Assembly: GCF_963678635.1 (NCBI RefSeq)
Contig: NC_087065.1
Coordinates: 78,065,396-78,129,395, forward strand
DNA: 64,000 nucleotides
DNA from: Symsagittifera roscoffensis
Lineage: Eukaryota; Xenacoelomorpha; Acoela; Convolutidae
Direction of reading: 5' to 3'
Shown here: positions 38,201 to 52,690 of the stretch, piece after piece
Position numbering within the stretch: the first letter of the stretch is position 1
How the letters are laid out: each line of letters begins with the position of its first letter
Position numbers and translations under genes: made by a program
The notes under the pieces: generated by a model
Told to the model about the DNA's origin: nothing
The model's database searches: none
What the model saw: only the letters and a program-made list of their open reading frames with translations

Positions 38201-41200
38201 CCATACTTTTTAAAACAGTCTGTTGTCGTTTAGGTCAACACTTCGGCCTAATGTATTTGGTCAAAATTGGGGTTTGATAGTGATTCCTAGATGCCCCCAC
38301 TCCTCGAGAAACCCTCTTTTCATCTGATTTTAGAACAACCATTTTTGCTGACCAACCCTTTAACTTTTCAAATCCATACTTTTTAAAACAGTCTGTTGTC
38401 GTTTAGGTCAACACTTCGGCCTAATGTATTTGGTCAAAATTGGGGTTTGATAGTAATTCCTAGATGCCTCCACTCCTCGAGAAACCCTCTTTTCATCTGA
38501 TTTTAGAACAACCATTTTTGCTGACCAACCCTTTAACTTTTCAAATCCATACTTTTTAAAACAGTCTGTTGTCGTTTAGGTCAACACTTCGGCCTAATGT
38601 ATTTGGTCAAAATTGGGGTTTGATAGTGATTCCTAGATGCCCCCACTCCTCGAGAAACCCTCTTTTCATCTGATTTTAGAACAACCATTTTTGCTGACCA
38701 ACCCTTTAACTTTTCAAATCCATACTTTTTAAAACAGTCTGTTGTCGTTTAGGTCAACACTTCGGCCTAATGTATTTGGTCAAAATTGGGGTTTGATAGT
38801 GATTCCTAGATGCCCCCACTCCTCGAGAAACCCTCTTTTCATCTGATTTTAGAACAACCATTTTTGCTGACCAACCCTTTAACTTTTCAAATCCATACTT
38901 TTTAAAACAGTCTGTTGTCGTTTAGGTCAACACTTCGGCCTAATGTATTTGGTCAAAATTGGGGTTTGATAGTGATTCCTAGATGCCCCCACTCCTCGAG
39001 AAACCCTCTTTTCATCTGATTTTAGAACAACCATTTTTGCTGACCAACCCTTTAACTTTTCAAATCCATACTTTTTAAAACAGTCTGTTGTCGTTTAGGT
39101 CAACACTTCGGCCTAATGTATTTGGTCAAAATTGGGGTTTGATAGTGATTCCTAGATGCCCACACTCCTCGAGAAACCCTCTTTTCATCTGATTTTAGAA
39201 CAACCATTTTTGCTGACCAACCCTTTAACTTTTCAAATCCATACTTTTTAAAACAGTCTGTTGTCGTTTAGGTCAACACTTCGGCCTAATGTATTTGGTC
39301 AAAATTGGGGTTTGATAGTGATTCCTAGATGCCCCCACTCCTCGAGAAACCCTCTTTTCATCTGATTTTAGAACAACCATTTTTGCTGACCAACCCTTTA
39401 ACTTTTCAAATCCATACTTTTTAAAACAGTCTGTTGTCGTTTAGGTCAACACTTCGGCCTAATGTATTTGGTCAAAATTGGGGTTTGATAGTGATTCCTA
39501 GATGCCCCCACTCCTCGAGAAACCCTCTTTTCATCTGATTTTAGAACAACCATTTTTGCTGACCAACCCTTTAACTTTTCAAATCCATACTTTTTAAAAC
39601 AGTCTGTTGTCGTTTAGGTCAACACTTCGGCCTAATGTATTTGGTCAAAATTGGGGTTTGATAGTGATTCCTAGATGCCCCCACTCCTCGAGAAACCCTC
39701 TTTTCATCTGATTTTAGAACAACCATTTTTGCTGACCAACCCTTTAACTTCTCAAATCCATACTTTTTAAAACAGTCTGTTGTCGTTTAGGTCAACACTT
39801 CGGCCTAATGTATTTGGTCAAAATTGGGGTTTGATAGTGATTCCTAGATGCCCCCACTCCTCGAGAAACCCTCTTTTCATCTGATTTAAGAACAACCATT
39901 TTTGCTGACCAACCCCTTTAACTTTTCAAATCCATACTTTTTAAAACAGTCTGTTGTCGGTTTAGGTCAACACTTCGGCCTAATGTATTTGGTCAAAATT
40001 GGGGTTTAATAGCGATTCCTAGATGCCCCCACTTCTCGAGAAACCCTCTTTTCATCTGATTTTAGAACAACCATTTTTGCTGACCAACCCTTTAACTGCT
40101 CAAATCCATACTTTTTAAAACAGTCTGTTGTCGTTTAGGTCAACACTTCGGCCTAATGTAATTGGTCAAAATTGGGGTTTGATAGTGATTCCTAGATGCC
40201 CCCACTCCTCGAGAACCCTCTTTTCATCTGATTTTAGAACAACCATTTTTGCTGACCAACCCTTTAACTTCTCAAATCCATACTTTTTTAAACAGTCTGT
40301 TGTCGTTTAGGTCAACACTTCGGCCTAATGTATTTGGTCAAAATTGGGGTTTAATAGCGATTCCTAGATGCCCCCACTCCTCGAGAAACCCTCTTTTGAT
40401 CTGATTTTAGAACAACCATTTTTGCTGACCAACCCTTTAACTTCTCAAATCCATACTTTTTTAAAACAGTCTGTTGTCGTTTAGGTCAACACTTCGGCCT
40501 AATGTATTTGGTCAAAATTGGGGTTTGATAGTGATTCCTAGATGCCCCCACTCCTCGAGAAACCCTCTTTTCATCTGATTTTAGAACAACCATTTTTGCT
40601 GACCAACCCTTTAACTTTTCAAATCCATACTTTTTAAACAGTCTGTTGTCGTTTAGGTCAACACTTCGGCCTAATGTATTTGGTCAAAATTGGGGTTTGA
40701 TAGTGATTCCTAGATGCCCCCACTCCTCGAGAAACCCTCTTTTCATCTGATTTTAGAACAACCATTTTTGCTGACCAACCTTTAACTTTTCAAATCCATA
40801 CTTTTTAAAACAGTCTGTTGTCGTTTAGGTCAACACTTCGGCCTAATGTATTTGGTCAAAATTGGGGTTTGATAGTGATTCCTAGATGCCCCCCACTCCT
40901 CGAGAAACCCTCTTTTCATCTGATTTTAGAACAACCATTTTTGCTGACCAACCTTTAACTTTTCAAATCCATACTTTTTAAAACAGTCTGTTGTCGTTTA
41001 GGTCAACACTTCGGCCTAATGTATTTGGTCAAAATTGGGGTTTGATAGTGATTCCTAGATGCCCCCACTCCTCGAGAAACCCTCTTTTCATCTGATTTTA
41101 GAACAACCATTTTTGCTGACCAACCCTTTAACTTCTCAAATCCATACTTTTTAAAACAGTCTGTTGTCGTTTAGGTCAACACTTCGGCCTAATGTATTTG

Positions 41201-43000
41201 GTCAAAATTGGGTTTGATAGTGATTCCTAGATGCCCCCACTCCTCGAGAAACCCTCTTTTCATCTGATTTTAGAACAACCATTTTTGCTGACCAACCCTT
41301 TAACTTCTCAAATCCATACTTTTTAAAACAGTCTGTTGTCGTTTAGGTCAACACTTCGGCCTAATGTATTTGGTCAAAATTGGGGTTTGATAGTGATTCC
41401 TAGATGCCCCCACTCCTCGAGGAAACCCTCTTTTCATCTGATTTTAGAACAACCATTTTTGCTGACCAACCCTTTAACTTTTCAAATCCATACTTTTAAA
41501 ACAGTCTGTTGTCGTTTAGGTCAACACTTCGGCCTAATGTATTTGGTCAAAATTGGGGTTTGATAGTGATTCCTAGATGCCCCCACCCTCCTCGAGAAAC
41601 CCTCTTTTCATCTGATTTTAGAACAACCATTTTTTGCTGACCAACCCTTTAACTTCTCAAATCCATACTTTTTAAACTGTCTGTTGTCGTTTAGGTCAAC
41701 ACTTCGGCCTAATGTATTTGGTCAAAATTGGGGTTTGATAGTGATTCCTAGATGCCCCCACTCTCGAGAACCCTCTTTTCATCTGATTTTAGAACAACCA
41801 TTTTTGCTGACCAACCCTTTAACTCTCAAATCCATACTTTTTAACAGTCTGTTGTCGTTTAGGTCAACACTTCGGCCTAATGTATTTGGTCAAAATTGGG
41901 GTTTGATAGTGATTCCTAGATGCCCCACTCCTCGAGAAACCCTCTTTTCATCTGATTTTAGAACAACCATTTGCTGACCAACCCTTTAACTTTTCAAATC
42001 CATACTTTTTAAAACAGTCTGTTGTCGTTTAGGTCAACACTTCGGCCTAATTTATTTGGTCAAAATTGGGGTTTGATTTTGATAGTGATTCCTAGATGCC
42101 CCCACTCCTCGAGAAACCCTCTTTTCATCTGATTTTAGAACAACCATTTTTGCTGACCAACCCTTTAAATTCTCAAATCCATACTTTTTAAAACAGTCTG
42201 TTGTCGTTTAGGTCAACACTTCGGCCTAATGTATTTGGTCAAAATTGGGGTTTGATAGTGATTCCTAGATGCCCCCACTCCTCGAGAAACCCTCTTTTCA
42301 TCTGATTTTAGAACAACCATTTTTGCTGACCAACCCTTTAACTTCTCAAATCCATACTTTTTAAAACAGTCTGTTGTCGTTTAGGTCAACACTTCGGCCT
42401 AATGTATTTGGTCAAAATTGGGGTTTGATAGTGATTCCTAGATGCCCCCACTCCTCGAGAAACCCTCTTTTCATCTGATTTTAGAACAACCATTTTTGCT
42501 GACCAACCCTTTAACTTTTCAAATCCATACTTTTTAAAACAGTCTGTTGTCGTTTAGGTCAACACTTCGGCCTAATGTATTTGGTCAAAATTGGGGTTTG
42601 ATAGTGATTCCTAGATGCCCCCACTCCTCGAGAAACCCTCTTTTCATCTGATTTTAGAACAACCATTTTTGCTGACCAACCCTTTAACTTTTCAAATCCA
42701 TACTTTTTAAAACAGTCTGTTGTCGTTTAGGTCAACACTTCGGCCTAATGTATTTGGTCAAAATTGGGGTTTGATAGTGATTCCTAGATGCCCCCACTCC
42801 TCGAGAAACCCTCTTTTCATCTGATTTTAGAACAACCATTTTTGCTGACCAACCCTTTAACTTTTCAAATCCATACTTTTTAAAACAGTCTGTTGTCGTT
42901 TAGGTCAACACTTCGGCCTTATGTATTTGGTCAAAATTGGGGTTTGATAGTGATTCCTAGATGCCCCTACTCCTCGAGAAACCCTCTTTTCATCTGATTT
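35250..43000 (+). repeat. Array segment A of a large internal duplication
   Basis: Segment A shares an ordered set of rare variants with segment B (about 44950-52690) at an offset of 9,687-9,688 bp, which is 56 monomers. Examples are TGATTTAAGAAC at 35384/45071 and 39882/49569, AGTAATTCC with ATGCCTCCAC at 37934/47621 and again 519 bp later in both, AAACTGTCTG near 41676/51363, TAATTTATTTGG near 42050/51745, and ATGCCCCTAC at 42961/52649. Near 36-37 kb the copies differ by whole units. Confidence 0.85.
39900..42080 (+). repeat. Indel-rich stretch of the array
   Basis: About 20 small length changes fall in these 2.2 kb: extra C in ACCCCTTTA (about 39913), GTCGGTTTAG (about 39957), CGAGAACCC, ACTTTTTTAAA, ACCAACCTTTAA (twice), CCCCCCACTCC, ATTGGGTTTG, GAGGAAACC, CCCACCCTCCTC, ATTTTTTGC, ACTCTCGAGAACCC and a 6-bp insertion near 42073. 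Most are single-base changes in homopolymers. The rest of the 45-kb array shows one clear length change (near 26374, two bases lost). The four longer frames here are open only because of these shifts. Confidence 0.9.
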
Positions 43001-44949
43001 TAGAACAACCATTTTTGCTGACCAACCCTTTAACTTTTCAAATCCATACTTTTTAAAACAGTCTGTTGTCGTTTAGGTCAACACTTCGGCCTAATGTATT
43101 TGGTCAAAATTGGGGTTTGATAGTGATTCCTAGATGCCCCCACTCCTCGAGAAACCCTCTTTTCATCTGATTTTAGAACAACCATTTTTGCTGACCAACC
43201 CTTTAACTTTTCAAATCCATACTTTTTAAAACAGTCTGTTGTCGTTTAGGTCAACACTTCGGCCTAATGTATTTGGTCAAAATTGGGGTTTGATAGTGAT
43301 TCCTAGATGCCCCCACTCCTCGAGAAACCCTCTTTTCATCTGATGTTAGAACAACCATTTTTGCTGACCAACCCTTTAACTTTTCAAATCCATACTTTTT
43401 AAAACAGTCTGTTGTCGTTTAGGTCAACACTTCGGCCTAATGTATTTGATCAAAATTGGGGTTTGATAGTGATTCCTAGATGCCCCCACTCCTCGAGAAA
43501 CCCTCTTTTCATCTGATTTTAGAACAACCATTTTTGCTGACCAACCCTTTAACTTTTCAAATCCATACTTTTTAAAACAGTCTGTTGTCGTTTAGGTCAA
43601 CACTTCGGCCTAATGTATTTGGTCAAAATTGGGGTTTGATAGTGATTCCTAGATGCCCCCACTCCTCGAGAAACCCTCTTTTCATCTGATTTTAGAACAA
43701 CCATTTTTGCTGACCAACCCTTTAACTTTTCAAATCCATACTTTTTAAAACAGTCTGTTGTCGTTTAGGTCAACACTTCGGCCTAATGTATTTGGTCAAA
43801 ATTGGGGTTTGATAGTGATTCCTAGATGCCCCCACTCCTCGAGAAACCCTCTTTTCATCTGATTTTAGAACAACCATTTTTGCTGACCAACCCTTTAACT
43901 TTTCAAATCCATACTTTTTAAAACAGTCTGTTGTCGTTTAGGTCAACACTTCGGCCTAATGTATTTGGTCAAAATTGGGGTTTGATAGTGATTCCTAGAT
44001 GCCCCCACTCCTCGAGAAACCCTCTTTTCATCTGATTTTAGAACAACCATTTTTGCTGACCAACCCTTTAACTTTTCAAATCCATACTTTTTAAAACAGT
44101 CTGTTGTCGTTTAGGTCAACACTTCGGCCTAATGTATTTGGTCAAAATTGGGGTTTGATAGTGATTCCTAGATGCCCCCACTCCTCGAGAAACCCTCTTT
44201 TCATCTGATTTTAGAACAACCATTTTTGCTGACCAACCCTTTAACTTTTCAAATCCATACTTTTTAAAACAGTCTGTTGTCGTTTAGGTCAACACTTCGG
44301 CCTAATGTATTTGGTCAAAATTGGGGTTTGATAGTGATTCCTAGATGCCCCCACTCCTCGAGAAACCCTCTTTTCATCTGATTTTAGAACAACCATTTTT
44401 GCTGACCAACCCTTTAACTTTTCAAATCCATACTTTTTAAAACAGTCTGTTGTCGTTTAGGTCAACACTTCGGCCTAATGTATTTGGTCAAAATTGGGGT
44501 TTGATAGTGATTCCTAGATGCCCCCACTCCTCGAGAAACCCTCTTTTCATCTGATTTTAGAACAACCATTTTTGCTGACCAACCCTTTAACTTTTCAAAT
44601 CCATACTTTTTAAAACAGTCTGTTGTCGTTTAGGTCAACACTTCGGCCTAATGTATTTGGTCAAAATTGGGGTTTGATAGTGATTCCTAGATGCCCCCAC
44701 TCCTCGAGAAACCCTCTTTTCATCTGATTTTAGAACAACCATTTTTGCTGACCAACCCTTTAACTTTTCAAATCCATACTTTTTAAAACAGTCTGTTGTC
44801 GTTTAGGTCAACACTTCGGCCTAATGTATTTGGTCAAAATTGGGGTTTGATAGTGATTCCTAGATGCCCCCACTCCTCGAGAAACCCTCTTTTCATCTGA
44901 TTTTAGAACAACCATTTTTGCTGACCAACCCTTTAACTTCTCAAATCCA

Positions 44950-47900
44950 TACTTTTTAAAACAGTCTGTTGTCGTTTAGGTCAACACTTCGGCCTAATGT
45001 ATTTGGTCAAAATTGGGGTTTGATAGTGATTCCTAGATGCCCCCACTCCTCGAGAAACCCTCTTTTCATCTGATTTAAGAACAACCATTTTTGCTGACCA
45101 ACCCTTTAACTTTTCAAATCCATACTTTTTAAAACAGTCTGTTGTCGTTTAGGTCAACACTTCGGCCTAATGTATTTGGTCAAAATTGGGGTTTAATAGC
45201 GATTCCTAGATGCCCCCACTTCTCGAGAAACCCTCTTTTCATCTGATTTTAGTACAACCATTTTTGCTGACCAACCCTTTAACTGCTCAAATCCATACTT
45301 TTTAAAACAGTCTGTTGTCGTTTAGGTCAACACTTCGGCCTAATGTAATTGGTCAAAATTGGGGTTTGATAGTGATTCCTAGATGCCCCCACTCCTCGAG
45401 AAACCCTCTTTTCATCTGATTTTAGAACAACCATTTTTGCTGACCAACCCTTTAACTTCTCAAATCCATACTTTTTAAAACAGTCTGTTGTCGTTTAGGT
45501 CAACACTTCGGCCTAATGTATTTGGTCAAAATTGGGGTTTAATAGCGATTCCTAGATGCCCCCACTCCTCGAGAAACCCTCTTTTCATCTGATTTTAGAA
45601 CAACCATTTTTGCTGACCAACCCTTTAACTTCTCAAATCCATACTTTTTAAAACAGTCTGTTGTCGTTTAGGTCAACACTTCGGCCTAATGTATTTGGTC
45701 AAAATTGGGGTTTGATAGTGATTCCTAGATGCCCCCACTCCTCGAGAAACCCTCTTTTCATCTGATTTAAGAACAACCATTTTTGCTGACCAACCCTTTA
45801 ACTTCTCAAATCCATACTTTTTAAAACAGTCTGTTGTCGTTTAGGTCAACACTTCGGCCTAATGTATTTGGTCAAAATTGGGGTTTGATAGTGATTCCTA
45901 GATGCCCCCACTCCTCGAGAAACCCTCTTTTCATCTGATTTAAGAACAACCATTTTTGCTGACCAACCCTTTAACTTTTCAAATCCATACTTTTTAAAAC
46001 AGTCTGTTGTCGTTTAGGTCAACACTTCGGCCTAATGTATTTGGTCAAAATTGGGGTTTAATAGCGATTCCTAGATGCCCCCACTTCTCGAGAAACCCTC
46101 TTTTCATCTGATTTTAGTACAACCATTTTTGCTGACCAACCCTTTAACTGCTCAAATCCATACTTTTTAAAACAGTCTGTTGTCGTTTAGGTCAACACTT
46201 CGGCCTAATGTAATTGGTCAAAATTGGGGTTTGATAGTGATTCCTAGATGCCCCCACTCCTCGAGAAACCCTCTTTTCATCTGATTTTAGAACAACCATT
46301 TTTGCTGACCAACCCTTTAACTTCTCAAATCCATACTTTTTAAAACAGTCTGTTGTCGTTTAAGTCAACACTTCGGCCTAATGTATTTGGTCAAAATTGG
46401 GGTTTAATAGCGATTCCTAGATGCCCCCACTCCTCGAGAAACCCTCTTTTCATCTGATTTTAGAACAACCATTTTTGCTGACCAACCCTTTAACTTCTCA
46501 AATCCATACTTTTTAAAACAGTCTGTTGTCGTTTAGGTCAACACTTCGGCCTAATGTATTTGGTCAAAATTGGGGTTTGATAGTGATTCCTAGATGCCCC
46601 CACTCCTCGAGAAACCCTCTTTTCATCTGATTTTAGAACAACCATTTTTGCTGACCAACCCTTTAACTTTTCAAATCCATACTTTTTAAAACAGTCTGTT
46701 GTCGTTTAGGTCAACACTTCGGCCTAATGTATTTGGTCAAAATTGGGGTTTGATAGTGATTCCTAGATGCCCCCACTCCTCGAGAAACCCTCTTTTCATC
46801 TGATTTTAGAACAACCATTTTTGCTGACCAACCCTTTAACTTTTCAAATCCATACTTTTTAAAACAGTCTGTTGTCGTTTAGGTCAACACTTCGGCCTAA
46901 TGTATTTGGTCAAAATTGGGGTTTGATAGTGATTCCTAGATGCCCCCACTCCTCGAGAAACCCTCTTTTCATCTGATTTTAGAACAACCATTTTTGCTGA
47001 CCAACCCTTTAACTTCTCAAATCCATACTTTTTAAAACTGTCTGTTGTCGTTTAGGTCAACACTTCGGCCTAATGTATTTGGTCAAAATTGGGGTTTGAT
47101 AGTGATTCCTAGATGCCCCCACTCCTCGAGAAACCCTCTTTTCATCTGATTTTAGAACAACCATTTTTGCTGACCAACCCTTTAACTTCTCAAATCCATA
47201 CTTTTTAAAACAGTCTGTTGTCGTTTAGGTCAACACTTCGGCCTAATGTATTTGGTCAAAATTGGGGTTTGATAGTGATTCCTAGATGCCCCCACTCCTC
47301 GAGAAACCCTCTTTTCATCTGATTTTAGAACAACCATTTTTGCTGACCAACCCTTTAACTTTTCAAATCCATACTTTTTAAAACAGTCTGTTGTCGTTTA
47401 GGTCAACACTTCGGCCTAATGTATTTGGTCAAAATTGGGGTTTGATAGTGATTCCTAGATGCCCCCACTCCTCGAGAAACCCTCTTTTCATCTGATTTTA
47501 GAACAACCATTTTTGCTGACCAACCCTTTAACTTTTCAAATCCATACTTTTTAAAACAGTCTGTTGTCGTTTAGGTCAACACTTCGGCCTAATGTATTTG
47601 GTCAAAATTGGGGTTTGATAGTAATTCCTAGATGCCTCCACTCCTCGAGAAACCCTCTTTTCATCTGATTTTAGAACAACCATTTTTGCTGACCAACCCT
47701 TTAACTTTTCAAATCCATACTTTTTAAAACAGTCTGTTGTCGTTTAGGTCAACACTTCGGCCTAATGTATTTGGTCAAAATTGGGGTTTGATAGTGATTC
47801 CTAGATGCCCCCACTCCTCGAGAAACCCTCTTTTCATCTGATTTTAGAACAACCATTTTTGCTGACCAACCCTTTAACTTTTCAAATCCATACTTTTTAA

Positions 47901-50900
47901 AACAGTCTGTTGTCGTTTAGGTCAACACTTCGGCCTAATGTATTTGGTCAAAATTGGGGTTTGATAGTGATTCCTAGATGCCCCCACTCCTCGAGAAACC
48001 CTCTTTTCATCTGATTTTAGAACAACCATTTTTGCTGACCAACCCTTTAACTTTTCAAATCCATACTTTTTAAAACAGTCTGTTGTCGTTTAGGTCAACA
48101 CTTCGGCCTAATGTATTTGGTCAAAATTGGGGTTTGATAGTAATTCCTAGATGCCTCCACTCCTCGAGAAACCCTCTTTTCATCTGATTTTAGAACAACC
48201 ATTTTTGCTGACCAACCCTTTAACTTTTCAAATCCATACTTTTTAAAACAGTCTGTTGTCGTTTAGGTCAACACTTCGGCCTAATGTATTTGGTCAAAAT
48301 TGGGGTTTGATAGTGATTCCTAGATGCCCCCACTCCTCGAGAAACCCTCTTTTCATCTGATTTTAGAACAACCATTTTTGCTGACCAACCCTTTAACTTT
48401 TCAAATCCATACTTTTTAAAACAGTCTGTTGTCGTTTAGGTCAACACTTCGGCCTAATGTATTTGGTCAAAATTGGGGTTTGATAGTGATTCCTAGATGC
48501 CCCCACTCCTCGAGAAACCCTCTTTTCATCTGATTTTAGAACAACCATTTTTGCTGACCAACCCTTTAACTTTTCAAATCCATACTTTTTAAAACAGTCT
48601 GTTGTCGTTTAGGTCAACACTTCGGCCTAATGTATTTGGTCAAAATTGGGGTTTGATAGTGATTCCTAGATGCCCCCACTCCTCGAGAAACCCTCTTTTC
48701 ATCTGATTTTAGAACAACCATTTTTGCTGACCAACCCTTTAACTTTTCAAATCCATACTTTTTAAAACAGTCTGTTGTCGTTTAGGTCAACACTTCGGCC
48801 TAATGTATTTGGTCAAAATTGGGGTTTGATAGTGATTCCTAGATGCCCACACTCCTCGAGAAACCCTCTTTTCATCTGATTTTAGAACAACCATTTTTGC
48901 TGACCAACCCTTTAACTTTTCAAATCCATACTTTTTAAAACAGTCTGTTGTCGTTTAGGTCAACACTTCGGCCTAATGTATTTGGTCAAAATTGGGGTTT
49001 GATAGTGATTCCTAGATGCCCCCACTCCTCGAGAAACCCTCTTTTCATCTGATTTTAGAACAACCATTTTTGCTGACCAACCCTTTAACTTTTCAAATCC
49101 ATACTTTTTAAAACAGTCTGTTGTCGTTTAGGTCAACACTTCGGCCTAATGTATTTGGCCAAAATTGGGGTTTGATAGTGATTCCTAGATGCCCCCACTC
49201 CTCGAGAAACCCTCTTTTCATCTGATTTTAGAACAACCATTTTTGCTGACCAACCCTTTAACTTTTCAAATCCATACTTTTTAAAACAGTCTGTTGTCGT
49301 TTAGGTCAACACTTCGGCCTAATGTATTTGGTCAAAATTGGGGTTTGATAGTGATTCCTAGATGCCCCCACTCCTCGAGAAACCCTCTTTTCATCTGATT
49401 TTAGAACAACCATTTTTGCTGACCAACCCTTTAACTTCTCAAATCCATACTTTTTAAAACAGTCTGTTGTCGTTTAGGTCAACACTTCGGCCTAATGTAT
49501 TTGGTCAAAATTGGGGTTTGATAGTGATTCCTAGATGCCCCCACTCCTCGAGAAACCCTCTTTTCATCTGATTTAAGAACAACCATTTTTGCTGACCAAC
49601 CCTTTAACTTTTCAAATCCATACTTTTTAAAACAGTCTGTTGTCGTTTAGGTCAACACTTCGGCCTAATGTATTTGGTCAAAATTGGGGTTTAATAGCGA
49701 TTCCTAGATGCCCCCACTTCTCGAGAAACCCTCTTTTCATCTGATTTTAGAACAACCATTTTTGCTGACCAACCCTTTAACTGCTAAAATCCATACTTTT
49801 TAAAACAGTCTGTTGTCGTTTAGGTCAACACTTCGGCCTAATGTAATTGGTCAAAATTGGGGTTTGATAGTGATTCCTAGATGCCCCCACTCCTCGAGAA
49901 ACCCTGTTTTCATCTGATTTTAGAACAACCATTTTTGCTGACCAACCCTTTAACTTCTCAAATCCATACTTTTTAAAACAGTCTGTTGTCGTTTAGGTCA
50001 ACACTTCGGCCTAATGTATTTGGTCAAAATTGGGGTTTAATAGCGATTCCTAGATGCCCCCACTCCTCGAGAAACCCTCTTTTCATCTGATTTTAGAACA
50101 ACCATTTTTGCTGACCAACCCTTTAACTTCTCAAATCCATACTTTTTAAAACAGTCTGTTGTCGTTTAGGTCAACACTTCGGCCTAATGTATTTGGTCAA
50201 AATTGGGGTTTGATAGTGATTCCTAGATGCCCCCACTCCTCGAGAAACCCTCTTTTCATCTGATTTTAGAACAACCATTTTTGCTGACCAACCCTTTAAC
50301 TTTTCAAATCCATACTTTTTAAAACAGTCTGTTGTCGTTTAGGTCAACACTTCGGCCTAATGTATTTGGTCAAAATTGGGGTTTGATAGTGATTTCTAGA
50401 TGCCCCCACTCCTCGAGAAACCCTCTTTTCATCTGATTTTAGAACAACCATTTTTGCTGACCAACCCTTTAACTTTTCAAATCCATACTTTTTAAAACAG
50501 TCTGTTGTCGTTTAGGTCAACACTTCGGCCTAATGTATTTGGTCAAAATTGGGGTTTGATAGTGATTCCTAGATGCCCCCACTCCTCGAGAAACCCTCTT
50601 TTCATCTGATTTTAGAACAACCAATTTTGCTGACCAACCCTTTAACTTTTCAAATCCATACTTTTTAAAACAGTCTGTTGTCGTTTAGGTCAACACTTCG
50701 GCCTAATGTATTTGGTCAAAATTGGGGTTTGATAGTGATTCCTAGATGCCCCCACTCCTCGAGAAACCCTCTTTTCATCTGATTTTAGAACAACCATTTT
50801 TGCTGACCAACCCTTTAACTTCTCAAATCCATACTTTTTAAAACAGTCTGTTGTCGTTTAGGTCAACACTTCGGCCTAATGTATTTGGTCAAAATTGGGG

Positions 50901-52690
50901 TTTGATAGTGATTCTTAGATGCCCCCACTCCTCGAGAAACCCTCTTTTCATCTGATTTTAGAACAACCATTTTTGCTGACCAACCCTTTAACTTCTCAAA
51001 TCCATACTTTTTAAAACAGTCTGTTGTCGTTTAGGTCAACACTTCGGCCTAATGTATTTGGTCAAAATTGGGGTTTGATAGTGATTCCTAGATGCCCCCA
51101 CTCCTCGAGAAACCCTCTTTTCATCTGATTTTAGAACAACCATTTTTGCTGACCAACCCTTTAACTTTTCAAATCCATACTTTTTAAAACAGTCTGTTGT
51201 CGTTTAGGTCAACACTTCGGCCTAATGTATTTGGTCAAAATTGGGGTTTGATAGTGATTCCTAGATGCCCCCACTCCTCGAGAAACCCTCTTTTCATCTG
51301 ATTTTAGAACAACCATTTTTGCTGACCAACCCTTTAACTTCTCAAATCCATACTTTTTAAAACTGTCTGTTGTCGTTTAGGTCAACACTTCGGCCTAATG
51401 TATTTGGTCAAAATTGGGGTTTGATAGTGATTCCTAGATGCCCCCACTCCTCGAGAAACCCTCTTTTCATCTGATTTTAGAACAACCATTTTTGCTGACC
51501 AACCCTTTAACTTCTCAAATCCATACTTTTTAAAACAGTCTGTTGTCGTTTAGGTCAACACTTCGGCCTAATGTATTTGGTCAAAATTGGGGTTTGATAG
51601 TGATTCCTAGATGCCCCCACTCCTCGAGAAACCCTCTTTTCATCTGATTTTAGAACAACCATTTTTGCTGACCAACCCTTTAACTTTTCAAATCCATACT
51701 TTTTAAAACAGTCTGTTGTCGTTTAGGTCAACACTTCGGCCTAATTTATTTGGTCAAAATTGGGGTTTGATAGTGATTCCTAGATGCCCCCACTCCTCGA
51801 GAAACCCTCTTTTCATCTGATTTTAGAACAACCATTTTTGCTGACCAACCCTTTAAATTCTCAAATCCATACTTTTTAAAACAGTCTGTTGTCGTTTAGG
51901 TCAACACTTCGGCCTAATGTATTTGGTCAAAATTGGGGTTTGATAGTGATTCCTAGATGCCCCCACTCCTCGAGAAACCCTCTTTTCATCTGATTTTAGA
52001 ACAACCATTTTTGCTGACCAACCCTTTAACTTCTCAAATCCATACTTTTTAAAACAGTCTGTTGTCGTTTAGGTCAACACTTCGGCCTAATGTATTTGGT
52101 CAAAATTGGGGTTTGATAGTGATTCCTAGATGCCCCCACTCCTCGAGAAACCCTCTTTTCATCTGATTTTAGAACAACCATTTTTGCTGACCAACCCTTT
52201 AACTTTTCAAATCCATACTTTTTAAAACAGTCTGTTGTCGTTTAGGTCAACACTTCGGCCTAATGTATTTGGTCAAAATTGGGGTTTGATAGTGATTCCT
52301 AGATGCCCCCACTCCTCGAGAAACCCTCTTTTCATCTGATTTTAGAACAACCATTTTTGCTGACCAACCCTTTAACTTTTCAAATCCATACTTTTTAAAA
52401 CAGTCTGTTGTCGTTTAGGTCAACACTTCGGCCTAATGTATTTGGTCAAAATTGGGGTTTGATAGTGATTCCTAGATGCCCCCACTCCTCGAGAAACCCT
52501 CTTTTCATCTGATTTTAGAACAACCATTTTTGCTGACCAACCCTTTAACTTTTCAAATCCATACTTTTTAAAACAGTCTGTTGTCGTTTAGGTCAACACT
52601 TCGGCCTAATGTATTTGGTCAAAATTGGGGTTTGATAGTGATTCCTAGATGCCCCTACTCCTCGAGAAACCCTCTTTTCATCTGATTTTA
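44950..52690 (+). repeat. Array segment B of the large internal duplication
   Basis: This is the partner of segment A. The order of CTTCTC/TTTTC variants in the eleven units around 50.1-51.9 kb equals that around 40.4-42.2 kb. Substitutions private to B (CCAATTTTGC near 50625, GATTTCTAG near 50393) show that the two copies are not base-identical. Confidence 0.85.

Noticed and set aside
40128-41977. Open frames inside the satellite encoding MSFRSTLRPNV-type peptides
   Set aside because: They arise only where single-base indels shift the frame in the indel-rich stretch. Intact 173-bp units have stops, and 173 is not a multiple of three.
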